From contig MDYQ01000119.1 of the NCBI GenBank assembly GCA_003024175.1, forward strand, positions 20,142 through 84,141: a DNA stretch of 64,000 nucleotides, written 5' to 3'. Shown here piece after piece: positions 1-11,644 of the stretch. Every line of letters starts with the position of its first letter. The first letter of the stretch is position 1. The notes below the pieces were generated by a model that saw only the letters and a program-made list of their open reading frames with translations, was not told where the DNA came from and made no database searches. Made by a program: the position numbers and the translations under genes. Source of the stretch: Planoprotostelium fungivorum. Lineage: Eukaryota > Evosea > Variosea > Cavosteliida > Cavosteliaceae.

Positions 1-1
1 G

Positions 2-398
2 ATTGGAGACAGTGCACACCCGATCACCCCGAATATGGGTCAAGGTGGATCACATGCGGTCATACCAAACTGACCACGAGGCAGGTGCAAATCTTGCCGT
101 AGAGGATGCCTTCACACTGTGTGTCCTGTTGGGCTTGCATTATTGGAACCATCCACGAGATGGACATCAGGAAGCCTTCTATCAATACTACCACGCACGG
201 TCACCACACACTCGCCGAGTGGGTGCAGAGTCATACAAACAGAGCAAGATGGGACAGTGGACTTCTCCTCTCATGGTCAAATTGAGAGAGGCGATACTTC
301 GATATCTTCCTGCCTCTTTCCTACAAGCCCAACTGAAGAGGACAAATCTGTGGAGGGTTCAATCGTGGATCGATGACTTCAATATGATGCAGCATTAA
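2..398 (+). CDS. FAD-dependent monooxygenase, 3' fragment
   Basis: C-terminal part of a flavoprotein monooxygenase of the PHBH/UbiH/salicylate-hydroxylase fold; the gene runs off the left edge. Frame 2 reads IGDSAHPITPNMGQ and, after a 40-nt intron at 45-84 (GTGGAT...GGCAG), continues GANLAVEDA. Joined, this gives the family's second FAD-binding signature, GDsAHp-P--GQGAN-A-EDA, where the Asp contacts the ribityl/pyrophosphate of FAD. The remaining ~100 residues form the usual helical C-terminal segment and end MMQH-stop at 398. Both intron ends are canonical and the junction restores the motif exactly, so this intron is secure. The substrate cannot be deduced from this part. There is no sign of decay. 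Confidence 0.88.
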   Translation, partial: LETVHTRSPRIWVKVDHMRSYQTDHEAGANLAVEDAFTLCVLLGLHYWNHPRDGHQEAFYQYYHARSPHTRRVGAESYKQSKMGQWTSPLMVKLREAILRYLPASFLQAQLKRTNLWRVQSWIDDFNMMQH

Positions 399-1158
399 TC
401 ATGAATTATCATTCTGGCCCTAAATACACAGATTGCTGTTGTACGATAATAGTACGGGTAGTTTGATTGATGGTTGTCCTTATGTTCCTTAGTTGAAGAT
501 GATAAATGCGCTGCATGAAATTGTCGTGAATACGTATCTTCTGATTGCCTGCATTTGAACCAACACGCTACAAGAAACGAAACGTCTCTTGATAAGATCA
601 TCGCCAGCTGTGAGCCATTGACCGGTCGTCGATTCCTTCATCGATGTCGAGTACAAGGGCAAATACATCAGAGTACATCTGTTGATTGATCTATTCTATC
701 ATTATTTTTCAAAATCCGCCCGCATCTCAACGTGCAGATTCGACACACTGGAGTGCTCTGACTTCGATACAATGGCTCTAACGGCTCCATCCAACTCTGA
801 ATTGACCTTGTACGTGCATAAGGGATCCAGGGATCTGAGATCCACAAGAACGACATAACGTACAGCTGTCACTGTATTGGATGTCGAGCGGTTTACTGTC
901 ATGGAACTTCAACACCTGAGAATTGACAGTGATACTTGACCAGTTGTTGTATATACCATATGCATCTTACTTCCAGAGATAACTTCTTGACCTAGAAATA
1001 TGACGATCTTGGCATCGCTATAATTTCGGACCATTATTTTGGACGCAGATCCAAAATATCTGGGGGTCTAACGACACTCATCGAATCTTCGAAACGATCG
1101 TTGTTCTATTTTATCTTGTTCATATACCCAAAATGAATCGAATCAACTTCTACGCACT
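399..1158. other. Intergenic gap, possible small minus-strand ORF at 702-902
   Basis: This stretch separates the 3' ends of the FAD monooxygenase (+) and the first receptor kinase (-), so the two genes converge here. The only candidate coding segment is a 66-codon minus-strand ORF from ATG at 902 to a stop at 702. It encodes a hydrophilic peptide containing VLVDLRSLDPLCTYKV and SVSNLHVEMRADF and has plausible amino-acid composition. I recognise no family, and an in-frame TGA lies just upstream of the ATG. It could be a small gene, one exon of one, or chance. Confidence 0.25.
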
Positions 1159-4100
1159 TCAGAAGTCAAGTTCTTTTTCTCTGACTTTCTCTTCCTTCTC
1201 TCTCCTCTTCTCTTCCTCCATATGCTTCCTCTCTTGAAAGTCGATTCTGATAGCATCATATACAGGTTCGTCCACTCTATCTTCCACCAGTACTTCTGTC
1301 ACCGGTTGACTGTGAGGCATCTCCTCTTTCAACCATCGACAGATGCTTTTGAATGTGGGTCTCGCCTCAGATTTTGTCTCCCAACACACTGACAGCGTCA
1401 ACGATTGGCATTAGACGTGGTGACCCACTCTTCATGATGGACACCAGGCGGGGGGACGATTCAGACATCTCGATGGTGATCTCGGGTCTCTCCTCTCGTG
1501 TGGTCACCGCGATGGCGGCGTTTACTGGTGACATGTCCGGGTAGAGCTCCTCTCCTTCGGTCATGATCTCCCACCTGTCTTTGTCAGTTCAATCTCCCTC
1601 TCCCTCTCACATTGTCATGGCGAAAGAGAAGACGTCCGACTTGGAAGAGTATTCCTTCTTGATGATGGCTGAACGGTTTAGTTGAGGGGGATGAACGATC
1701 TTCACCTTCGGGTGCCATCCATTTGAGGGGCCCCACGTTGCTGGTCGTCTTCGATGCATCGTCGGCGGATTCTGTCTTCCTCGAGAGTCCGAAATCTGAA
1801 ATCTTCGGATCGAAATTGGCCGACAGCAGGACCTGTTGATGTCATCCGATTGATCGATGGGATCTCACTCACGTTTCTCGCGGCGAGATCGCGATGTACG
1901 ATGTTCTCCGTGTGGAGATGGTGCATTCCTGATGCGATACCCAAAATGAACTTCTTCTTCGTGGCGATGGAGATGTCCTTCTGTTCATCATCAGTGAAGG
2001 AGGAGAAGATGACATCACTTTGTGGTTGATGCAGAAATGGAGCAAGTTTCCACCCTCGCAGAATTCGGTGATGAGGGAGATGGGATCGGGTGTGACCGAG
2101 ATACCAATGAACATGACCACATTCTGTGTCATTCAGTTTCCGTCTTCAGCTGAGAGGAAAGAAGATCGCTCACAGGGTGATGCTTCAGGTTCTGCAACAG
2201 ACCCACTTCACCGGAGAACTCATCGAGTTGTTGCTGGGTGATGTGTTCCATGTCTAACAGCTGCTTCACCGCCACCGAGATCTCTCTCCATTCCGCCTGA
2301 TTTCATTCAATTTGTGATAAAACCTCCGAGGATCTATCACCCGAAACACGACACCGAACGCACCGCGGCCCACTTGAGTCTGTAAGGTGTCACTTCGATT
2401 TGAATGCCAAATGGACTAACCATGTTCCCCAGATCTTTGTACAAGATGACGTTGCTCCCAGAGATATTTGTCAATTGAATGTTTAGACTGCCACTCTTGT
2501 TGCTCTCTCGCTTTCCACCGTTTCTCCTTCTCAAGAGGAGGATGAGAGCCACCAGGATTCCCACTCCGACCACCACTCCGACCACCACTGCCACAGGTAC
2601 TACCCAACTGGGGGTACCACTGGCTGTCACCGTTCAGATGATGCAGACTCGATGTGATGATGTCGCGATGATATCGTGATGCAAGAAATTCACCTGTGGC
2701 AGAAGGAGAGGGAGAATTGTTGATCTGGATGGATATCGTAGAATTATCTGAAGGGCAGTAGATGATTCCGTTCTTGAATGCCATCTCTCCCTTCGTACAC
2801 GTGATGGTCACTCCATCCGCTACACAGAGTTATTCTCCATATCACTCTCTCCTCTTCACCTGAATCGGTCATGATGTATGTTCCATTGGACAGATAGAGA
2901 CTTCCTCCATTAAATTTGTTCGATTGCATCGTGGCAACACTGTCGCCTAGCAACGCGACGGAGGAGCCTGCATGAATAAACGAAGGAATTTCGATGAGAA
3001 CACACCGTACGGAGCCGTGGAGGTAGAGAAGGTGAGACCGATGAGTTCGGAAGAACCAAAGAGGGCGATGGCACCCCCCACGGAGGCCAAGCTGTTTGAG
3101 AATTGACTCTGTACGATGGATAGGATGATCTTCTTCGTCGAAACATCTCTCTTCTGTCCACCGAGGGGTGTCACGATCTCGTTCTGTCCCGCCAACAACT
3201 GTCTCTATCATCATCCACTGAGAGGTATAGATGACTCACCAGTAGTGCTCCACCGATCTTGGCTTGATTCTGATCGAAAGTGGATCCCCTGATGGACAAA
3301 GCCCTCTCAATAGTAACCGAAGCCGAACGAGCGTAGATGGCACCTCCCTGAGTCCCTCGGTTGCCCACGAAATTACTCTGCACGGTCAGGTTATTCACAC
3401 CAGCAGCACAGATGGATCCTCCCTGCAATTCCTCGTCAGTTCTCCTCCATTCTCTACTCTCACCAGAGTTGCCCCATTGTAGTTGAAAGATCCACCGGAG
3501 ACCTGCAGATTGAGGCTACCTTCAGTGTGGAGGACACCTCCACTCGTCCCGTTGTTGTGATCGAATCGACAAGAAGTGACTGAAAGTTCTCCAGCACCGC
3601 CGAAGACGTAGAAGGCTCCTCCCTGCGCACCCGAGTTGAAATTGAGATTCGCAGATGCGACTTGTAGGTTCACCACGGCTTGTGCCGAGATCTCAGAGAA
3701 ACCTCCGTTGGTGGAGGCCACGTTGTTCTGTCCGTTGGTATAGAGGATGGTCACTTGTCGGATGCTTCCTTGGGAGATGACACTCAAAGCTCCTCCACCG
3801 ATCCCGGCCGTGTTTCCATCGAACTTCATTCCAGTCGAAGTCACGTTCGTTACGTCTGTGGATTAAATTGAGACTTTGATTTCCATCCTATCTCACCTCC
3901 TGTCTTGGTCACCAAGGAGACGGCTCCACCACTACCGCTGGCCACATTGTTCGTCACGTAACCTCCGTCGAGGCTGATGCCACCGATGTTCGTGTAGCCC
4001 TGCAATCTGATCGCTCCACCGTTGACGGCGGCATTTCTCGTCAAATTTGTAGAGACGAAACGGAAACTTCCCAATGCTCCGTAGGTCGACGTGGCGAAGA

Positions 4101-7100
4101 CTGCTCCACCGTCGAATCCAGCAGAATTATTGTTCAGTGAGCAATCCGTGGCGGTCAAGTCCACGGATCCGCTCATTGAGGCTTCTAGATACATGGCTCC
4201 TCCCCTGCCTGTCGCGGTATTACCCTCCATTGTCGTTCCAGATAACGACAAGGAGATGGATCCGAGAGTGCTGATGCCGATGGCTCCTCCTCCAACACCC
4301 AGGGCTCCTCCACTCTGGGCCGAATTGTAGCTGATGACGTCATCCGATAATGAAATGGGCCCGATGGATGGGCAATCGATGTACACGGCTCCTCCCGCGG
4401 CGGCTTGGTTGCCGCTCATGGTGGTAGAAGAGACGTTGAGACTAACGATGGATCCACTCTTGATGTATAATGCTGCCCCATTGGGAGCAGCATTCATAGA
4501 GACATCCGAATCATTCAAGCGGAACCGTGATAAGCTGTTGGTTGTCACTCGAATGGCACCTGTTGTATTCAATTTCACGGCATCGATGTGGTTCGTCTGG
4601 TCACCGTTGAGATTACGCGTGGTGTTCAGTCCTTGGATATCGATGAGATCGATCGTTGGAGCATCGATGACTATGGCGGCAGTGTGACCGGTGATGGTGT
4701 TCCGTCCAATGGCGGAGAATCGATTCATAGAACTGACCGAGATTCTCACTCCAACTCCAGTGTTGTTGGTCAAGGTACATGAGTTCAACACCAAAGTGTC
4801 TAATTTCTTATCGACGTAGATGACATCTGACCGTGTTAACACGATCTTGAGATCTTTTCCGGTGGAAACTCACTGTCCATGGTATTATTGGTAGCCACCA
4901 GATCGAAGATATTTCCATTGATGAGATTGGGCAGATAGACTCCTTTACTCGCTCTGCTGTTGATCATGCTAACAGAAGAGATGTCGACAGACGTAGCTGT
5001 GGCGGACAGCAAACTGTCACCTCCTCGTGAGTTGACAAACTGCAAGGCACCATCGATCTTGAGACTCGTCACGTTGAAAGCGATGGAGCCCAGTATGGAT
5101 GCCACGCCCAATTGTGAAGATAGTGTCACATTGTTGAGGCCTGAGTTGTAAGTGGAGCCACCAGGATAGCTTCCATTTATGAAGTAGAGGGTGACGTTGG
5201 GAAAATTCTGCGCGGCAATTTTACCCAGATCTACCGTACGTCAGCATTTAAGGTTTAGCGATGTATCCTCACTGAAGTCGAATCCACCTGGTCCCAGGGG
5301 AGGGAACTGAGAGGGACCGCTGAGACAGTCGGTGGGTTGATGTCCACATCTTTGTATCAATAGATTTGGCACGGGGCAACGAATGTAATTGTTGGCGAAA
5401 GAGCACAACGTCCACGCGACTGTGTCGTTGTCTCTCAAATCGATACCTGGTGATGTCGGATGACAAACCGTGAAGTCACTGACCTCTTATCCACGTGTTG
5501 ACACCACTGACTATGGAAATCTTGGTGAGCCAGTGCGGAAGTATTCCACTGATTCGGTTGCCTGAAATTGATTCAATTTCGTTTGTATCGGAATGGAACT
5601 CACCGTCCCAGTAGAAATTGTTGAGAGACGTACAGCCTGATAAATCAGGTAACTCCCCAGTCAAACGATTGCCCTGTACCTGTCGACGCGTGAATGGTTG
5701 TCAACTTGAGATCGATCACTTGAAGTGTTGCCAACTGAGTGAGGTTGAGGAAGGGAATGGTGCCGGTGAACTGATTGTCGAACAAGTAAACATTGAATAA
5801 TGATTTCCACGAGTTCATGGGAGGTAACGGTCCTTCCAGTAGGTTGGTTTGTAGAGACAGAGTTCGAAGGTTCACCAATTGATCTGATTCTCCATCAGTT
5901 TGTGGAGAATCAACTCGAATTCTCACTGAGATTCGGTAAAACACCGCTGAATCTATTGTTACTCAAATTCAGTTCCGTAAGTGAGGTCAGTCTGGAGAGC
6001 CCATCGGGAAGCGTACCTGATGACGTCAGATGATGTCACAAGATATCATTGGATCGATGGATCTCACCATTCAACTGGTTTTCTTGTAAACCCAGGTAGG
6101 TCAGCTTGGTCAGTTGACCGATGCAAGACGGAATGGGTCCCTTCAATTGGGTATGGAAGCTGAATCCATCAGTCCAATCGATGGTTCTTATCTCACAGTG
6201 CCAGAGAAGTGAGCTGCGTCATAGAACAGATGGAGGCTGGTATCGTTCCGGTGATCACTAGCGACTATGAGAAGATGACTTCTCTTCCTTTCTCACTCAG
6301 GTTCCCCAGATTGAAGCTGGTCAATTGCGCCAAACCTCCAATGTTCTCTGGAATGGGTCCACTGAATTGGATGTTGGCAAAACTGAAACTAGTGAGAGAT
6401 CTCAGGTTTCCCAGTTTAGAGGGCAGGGGTCCAGACAACCTGCAGTTGTCGATGTTGATTCCAGTGCAGAGAGTCCAGTTGGATACCCCCTCCGGTAGAG
6501 GTCCCATCATCGGATTGTTGTGGATGTCGAGGATTTTCACCTGTTCAAATGAGATGACGATCGCACGGACAGAAATCACGTTAGAGAGACGGCCGAGACA
6601 CGATGGTAGGGGACCACTGAGTTGGTTGTCGAACATGTAGATGGTCCAAGCGTTTGTGTTACAGATACTGTCGGGGATAGGTCCAGACAGAGAATTGGAC
6701 TGTCGATGCGTCACACCTTCGCATCTTTCATCAACGGATGGACACACCTGAAATGCAATGTCTCGAAGAGCCGTCAGGTTATCGAACGAAGGTAGTGGAC
6801 CACTCAGATGATTACTCTGCAGATTCAAGAGCTATCTACGATCAGCTTTGGTACGTATGAACCCATACCGTCAGACCAGTCAAGTTCGAAATGGAAGAAG
6901 GGATGGCTCCTGTCATATAGTTGCCTGGTAGGGAAAGACCCTCTAGATATGGACCCAGAAGACCGATGTTCGAGGGCAGGGTTCCCGTCAAATTGTTGTC
7001 GCCCTGATTGGGTCATCACCAGAGCACTCTCGTGTTCTTACCAAGTCGAGATAATTGGCACCGTTCGAGCCGTAACATCTGACGCCAGCCCAGTCGCAGA

Positions 7101-7294
7101 TCGAAATGGAATCATTCAACCACCCCCCATTCAACTTCCAGTATTCACCTAATCACGTCATCCGATGGACCCTCTTCCATCTCACCTCCCGTGGATTGAT
7201 AGAGCGTGACGAGTGCTTCTTTGTGTCCTGCAGGTATTTGAGCCACAATCAGGAGCGCTGAGGACAAGAGGAAGATGCAGGTCCTCTTCATCAT
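1159..7294 (-). CDS. Receptor tyrosine-kinase-like protein: LRR + PMP-type beta-helix ectodomain, TM, kinase
   Basis: Multi-exon type I receptor. ATG at 7294 opens a signal peptide (MMKRTCIFLLSSALLIVAQ) followed by an LRR N-cap. About 7,150-5,240 holds plant-type LRRs (N-LSGPLPS, FSGPIP). About 4,840-2,880 holds GGA-rich repeats of chlamydial-PMP/parallel beta-helix type (SGGALGVGGGAIG, GRGGAMYL, DGGAVF). A TM helix follows near 2,600 (WVVPVAVVVGVVVGVGILVA) and then RRR. The kinase is complete: glycine loop GRGAFGVVFR, VAVKQ lysine, catalytic loop VHRDLAARN, DFGLSRK, and KWMAPE. HRDLAARN with KWMAPE is the tyrosine-kinase form. The C-terminal tail contains VYDAI and a charged E/K/R helix. Most introns are 35-50 nt. 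The ligand is unknown. An amoebozoan receptor tyrosine kinase is the best reading; a dual-specificity TKL enzyme is the alternative. Confidence 0.85.
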
Positions 7295-7669
7295 ATGTCT
7301 ATATTATACAACAACAAAGTGCTTGTCCTCGGTGTCCTCTCCGTTTGATCTCAGTCGCACGCGACACACTTCTCGTCGCCGCGCGACGACGTCTGAAAGG
7401 GTGGTGCCACAGCCTCGAGGGAGTGACATCCTCTGTCAGCCTCCGTACGGTTGGGTCTGGTGAGCACACACCACCGAGATTTCGACATCCATATCCCTAT
7501 CCAACGTTCTCATCCTGCCCTGCGGGGTAGAAACTGACCCTAGAAGCTCCCCACACACACGTGACGAATGTGGCTTTTACACGTCTCGAGAGTCGGTAAC
7601 CGCTGTCACACTGCTGATATCTTCACTAAAAGTTACATCTCACATCAATAAAAGGTCGAGCAATCTTCT
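7295..7669. promoter_or_regulatory. Upstream region of the LRR/beta-helix receptor gene
   Basis: Lies between the start of the receptor gene (7294) and the 3' end of the next minus-strand gene (7670). Just upstream of the ATG on the minus strand is an AT-rich TTGTATAATATAG stretch (about 7,299-7,312) that could serve as a TATA-like element. The rest is CG-rich, including gtcgccgcgcgacgacg. I see no convincing ORF. Confidence 0.3.
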
Positions 7670-9906
7670 TTATAGTGTCTCCCCCTCATCGTCCTCCACG
7701 TCGATCTCGGCTCTTCCATTCTGCAACCGCGATGCCGCCGAGGGTCCCTCCTCTTCGCTCTCACTCTCCGTGTCCTCCTCTTCCTCTCCCTTCTCTCTCT
7801 GTCTCTCCGTCATCACCCCTCCGATGAGCTGGACGACGTCTTTGAAGGTGGGTCTGTCTTCGGGTGCCTCTTGCCAGCATGAGGTCATCACTTCGTAGAG
7901 GTCATCGGCGCAGTCTGTGGGGCAGGACAGTCTGTCTCCTCGCAGGACCCACTCGGACACTTGGAAGTCGCTGCAGTCGGCCCACGGCTCTTTTCCCTTC
8001 TCGAAGATCTCCCACTGCATTTCGTTAGACGAGAAAGTTGAGAGGGTGTCTCACCATGCAGACACCAAACGACCACACGTCCGATTTCGAAGAGAAGACG
8101 TTGTCTCTCAGGACTTCCACCGCACTCCACTGTCTAGAGTCAGCATCTCCTGATGATGATGATAGTGATGACTCACTCTAACGGGCACGATGATATCGCT
8201 GGCGACGAAATCTCTCTTGTCCCCGGAGACTGTTGCACGTCACGATGACATCATCACAGTGGACACTCACCACACTTGGCGTTACCGAAATCTGAGACCT
8301 TGACGATGTAGTGACCGCTGTCATCGATGGAAACGAGAAGATTTCTGCAAGACAGGCTCCTGTGGACCACGTTCGACTCTTCGAGGTAAGACATACCCAG
8401 GGCAGCACCGAGAGACCTGCTCGTGTCAATGGATGGAGAGTAGAAGGACACTCACATCTCTACCATCTGTTCCTCCGAGATCTTTCCAGATAAGATCTGT
8501 AAGAGATCGACGAGTGAGCCAGATTTCATGTACTCTGTGGCCAAGTACATCTCGTGACGGTTATGATCCATAAAGACACCAAAGTATCTGACGATGTTGC
8601 TGTGCTGTAATTGTCTGCAGAGATGTCAGAGCTTGCGATCTTCTCTTCTTCTCACCTCAAGGTCACGTGCTCCTCGCGGAAGTTTTCGAATTTATCCGAT
8701 CGGTGCAGCTTCTTCAGAGCGATCTCGATGGAGGCGTATCCCTCTTCCTCTGGTTTCCTCCACAGGCCGTAGAACACCTGATCGAGTCAGCACTTGTCCA
8801 CACATCTCGGCCGGTCATAACAAATCACCTCTCCAAAGGTACCGGCACCGAGTGGCCTGCCGATCTCGACTTGGTCGATGTTCGTCGCTTGATTCTCCAA
8901 TTTGACTCGCTCGGCCGTCTGGGCCGTGTATGCCACGGCTCTACGCACTGCCAGAGGAGAATTTCTGGGTGAATTCTCCGCAACTGGAGTGAGCATCATG
9001 CGAGAGATACCGGGGAGGCCACCCGTGTTCGGAAGGTGAACGACGCCGGATGCACCATCATGCTCCATGTCCATCTTCTTCTGTTCAAGCATGAGATGTT
9101 TAGAGGCAGTAGAGACTCACCTCTTGGTTGAAGGACTGGATGGTTCTTCTCTTGCGAACGATGATGGCCAGGATGACGATGATGAGGAGTAAAATGAAGA
9201 CTCCGGCCGTGACGGAACCAGCGATGATGACTCCGACGGAGGAAGATGAGCCTGAATTGGAGTTGGGGCCCTGCTGGACGCTGTCGTCTTGTCCCTGAGG
9301 GCTCAACGAGCAGAGAGCTCCCTGTGAATTGTAACAAGTGCTGTTGCTGTTGGAACAACTGATTGCCAATCAGATGTGTGAAGATGGAATGGAGAGAACG
9401 ATGTGAAGAGATAAAGATACTCACGTGCAGCCCGGGCAAGGATTTCCAGAAGAAATACAAGTTCCCTTTCCGTCACAGACGTCGAAACCGTTGCAGTAGA
9501 GTCCATCGTCACATGATGTACCTTTGGGGGTAATGCAGCTGTTGGAATCTTCGTCACAGACGTTGCTACAAACAGCGCCGCGAGAACAGGGGTTGCCGAG
9601 GTGTTGGCATTGGCCATTCAGACATATATCTTTTCCATTGCACCACAGATTATCGTCGCAGGATGTACCATTGGTCACTACCGTGTTTGTACATACGTTG
9701 TTCGTGCAGATATCGGTGGTGCATGGGTTATCTGATCGAATAAGAGGGAGAAAAATTTCATGCGGACTCACTGTCATTACAGTCTGAATTCGTGGTACAT
9801 TGCTGGGTCTTCTCTCAGAAGTTGAATTAAAAGTTTGAGAGCTCACCTGTCCAATTGTAGCTACAAGGAGAAGGGCCACTATAAAAAAGGTCCTAACCGT
9901 CAACAT
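7670..9906 (-). CDS. Cysteine-rich transmembrane receptor with probable pseudokinase domain
   Basis: ATG at 9906 begins a signal peptide ([20 protein letters not shown]). The ectodomain is short and carries repeated Cys motifs of the form C-DD-L-CNG-D-C--G-C-----PC ([33 protein letters not shown]), a pattern also common in myxobacterial surface proteins. A TM helix near 9,200 ([20 protein letters not shown]) is followed by RKRR. The kinase-like domain keeps a glycine loop ([12 protein letters not shown]), the beta3 lysine (IALKK) and DFG (KVSDFGNAK). The catalytic loop, however, reads VHRSLSCRN: the catalytic Asp is Ser (codon at 8356-8358). The APE motif is AVE. The cytoplasmic tail is very acidic ([14 protein letters not shown]). 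At least two short introns interrupt the Cys-rich region. A signalling-dead scaffold receptor is the likely role; residual activity cannot be excluded. Confidence 0.8.
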
Positions 9907-10399
9907 GTCTGTCTATACACTAGCACTATGAAAAGTATGGTACAAAAGCTTCTTCTCAGAAGTCAAAGTTATTGTCTTACAAGCCTGTATCGAGTCAGTG
10001 ACGGAAGCAGAAGGTATCGGGTTCGTCTCATCATCATGGTAGCAGACGGAGACACATGCGAAAGAAAGCTTCACCTCGTTGGGCCGGGTGCTGTGCCTGT
10101 GCGGTTGGATAAAAAGTGTTGCCCCACAGCCCTCACAGTCACAGAATCCCCAGGTCTCAGAAAGGTATCCCCTGTCATTCCGTCAGATCGAAAGCCGAGA
10201 TTCTATCTTCCACGGTAAGGAAGGTGTGCATCTACGCTTATAATATTTCGTCTCGATATCTCTCGGAAAGTTCGATTCGAATCTTGTTTTCGTTGTGCTT
10301 CTGCCTCCCACGATGGACGATCGTTGATGATGATGTGTCGTCTCTGTTTAGACACATAAGATGGAACGACGAAAAGGAAGAAAGTTCGTATTCTCTCTT
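9907..10399. promoter_or_regulatory. Upstream region of the pseudokinase receptor gene
   Basis: About 490 nt between two minus-strand genes (start of one at 9906, end of the next at 10400). Short plus-strand frames exist but look random in composition and carry no recognisable motif. I see no RNA gene or clear regulatory element. Confidence 0.3.
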
Positions 10400-11542
10400 T
10401 TATTCTGCATCATCGAATGGGTTGTCCATGTTGACGGGTTGGTAGTGGACCGTTCCCCTCTTCCAGAATCCCCATCCCTTCTCGAAGACAAAGATGGCCA
10501 TGATGGCCAGAGGGAAGCTGATCCAGAACAAGATGAGTGCCGCCAGGGCCAACTTGGGCATGATGGCGGGCGCTCGCACGTGATCACTGCACTCGGCTTG
10601 GCACAATGATTCCGTCCACGTGGCTATGGGACATCTGTTCGAAGTAAATGACTTTTCTTTCATCAGATGAAGACATCTTCGAGGATCATGCGAGTGCACC
10701 TGAAATGATTTCCGGACAGATCACATTGCAACAAGTTCCCCTTCTTTACATCCGAAAAGAGCAGACCTGGACTTTCTTCATCCTCCATCACACCATGTGC
10801 CCTCTTCACCTGTCAGCTGATTGTTCGATAGATCGAGTGTCGTCAGGCTGGGCAGCAATTCAAAGGCGGAAGGCACGAGACCGAGAAATTCGTTGTGATT
10901 CAGGTTTACCGTCTGTAATTTCGTCCATGTTCCTTTACCGATCAGGTACGGCAGCACATCGGAGAGCTTGTTGTAAGCTGGATGAATCAGTCGCGTTCGA
11001 ATGGAGATGATGAACTCACAGAAGTCGAGATACGTGAGATCGTCCAAGTCTTCTATGCTCTTTGGGAAAGAACCTGTCATGTATCATGTTTCGAGCGAGA
11101 GCTAATCGATCACACCCGTCAGGTTGTTGTGAGAGAGATCCACATGGAGGAGACCCACTAGATCCTTCCATTCGTTATAAATCTTTCCGTTTAAATTGTT
11201 GTTCTGAGTAGGCGTAAGAGATTAGTCGAGAGAGAATGCTCACAGTAAGATTTAGGGTGATCATGGTATTCTTCTCGTCACATGTGATGCCATACCAAGA
11301 ACAATATTCTTCAGACTCTGGGTCCTCCCATCCAGTGCTATTAAACCACCCTACGCCTGCATTCATCAGCATCACATCTCCTTAGAAGGCGTGCTACTGT
11401 CAGCTCACTCACTGTTGGAGATTCTATATAAATTCAGTAGTCCCTGTCGAACTACGTCACGAGGATCTTCGCTGGATTGCCTCTTCCAAAATGACTCTGC
11501 CCCCAACAAGAAAAGGCAGAGAATTAAGATGATACACTTCAT
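10400..11542 (-). CDS. LRR membrane protein without kinase domain
   Basis: Small LRR receptor-like protein. ATG at 11542 gives a signal peptide (MKCIILILCLFLLGAE) and, after one intron, an LRR N-cap with Cys pair (GWEDPESEEYCSWYGITC), the same cap as in plant LRR receptors. A few LRRs follow (NLNHNEFLGLVPSAF, LDLSNNQLTG), then a Cys-containing stretch, then one TM helix (LALAALILFWISFPLAIMA) and a 30-residue cytoplasmic tail ending NMDNPFDDAE. The architecture resembles plant receptor-like proteins, which lack a kinase and pair with receptor kinases. It sits beside two receptor genes on the same strand, but no partner can be assigned from sequence. The start lies 102 nt from the divergent gene at 11645. 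Confidence 0.78.
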
Positions 11543-11644
11543 CGCCTCTCGTTGCTACGCATGTATGTCGCCTGCTTGTAATGATTTGAAATCAGAAATT
11601 CTCCGCTCCACATCAGATCGACAGGTTGACACATCGACCGCTCT
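11543..11644. promoter_or_regulatory. Short bidirectional promoter region
   Basis: Only 102 nt separate the ATG of the minus-strand LRR protein (11542) from the ATG of the plus-strand UIM protein (11645), so the two genes must share or overlap their promoters. No TATA box is obvious. Confidence 0.5.

Noticed and set aside
10116-10445. 109-codon plus-strand frame
   Set aside because: Runs into the 3' end of the minus-strand LRR gene and shows random composition; no motif or splice support.
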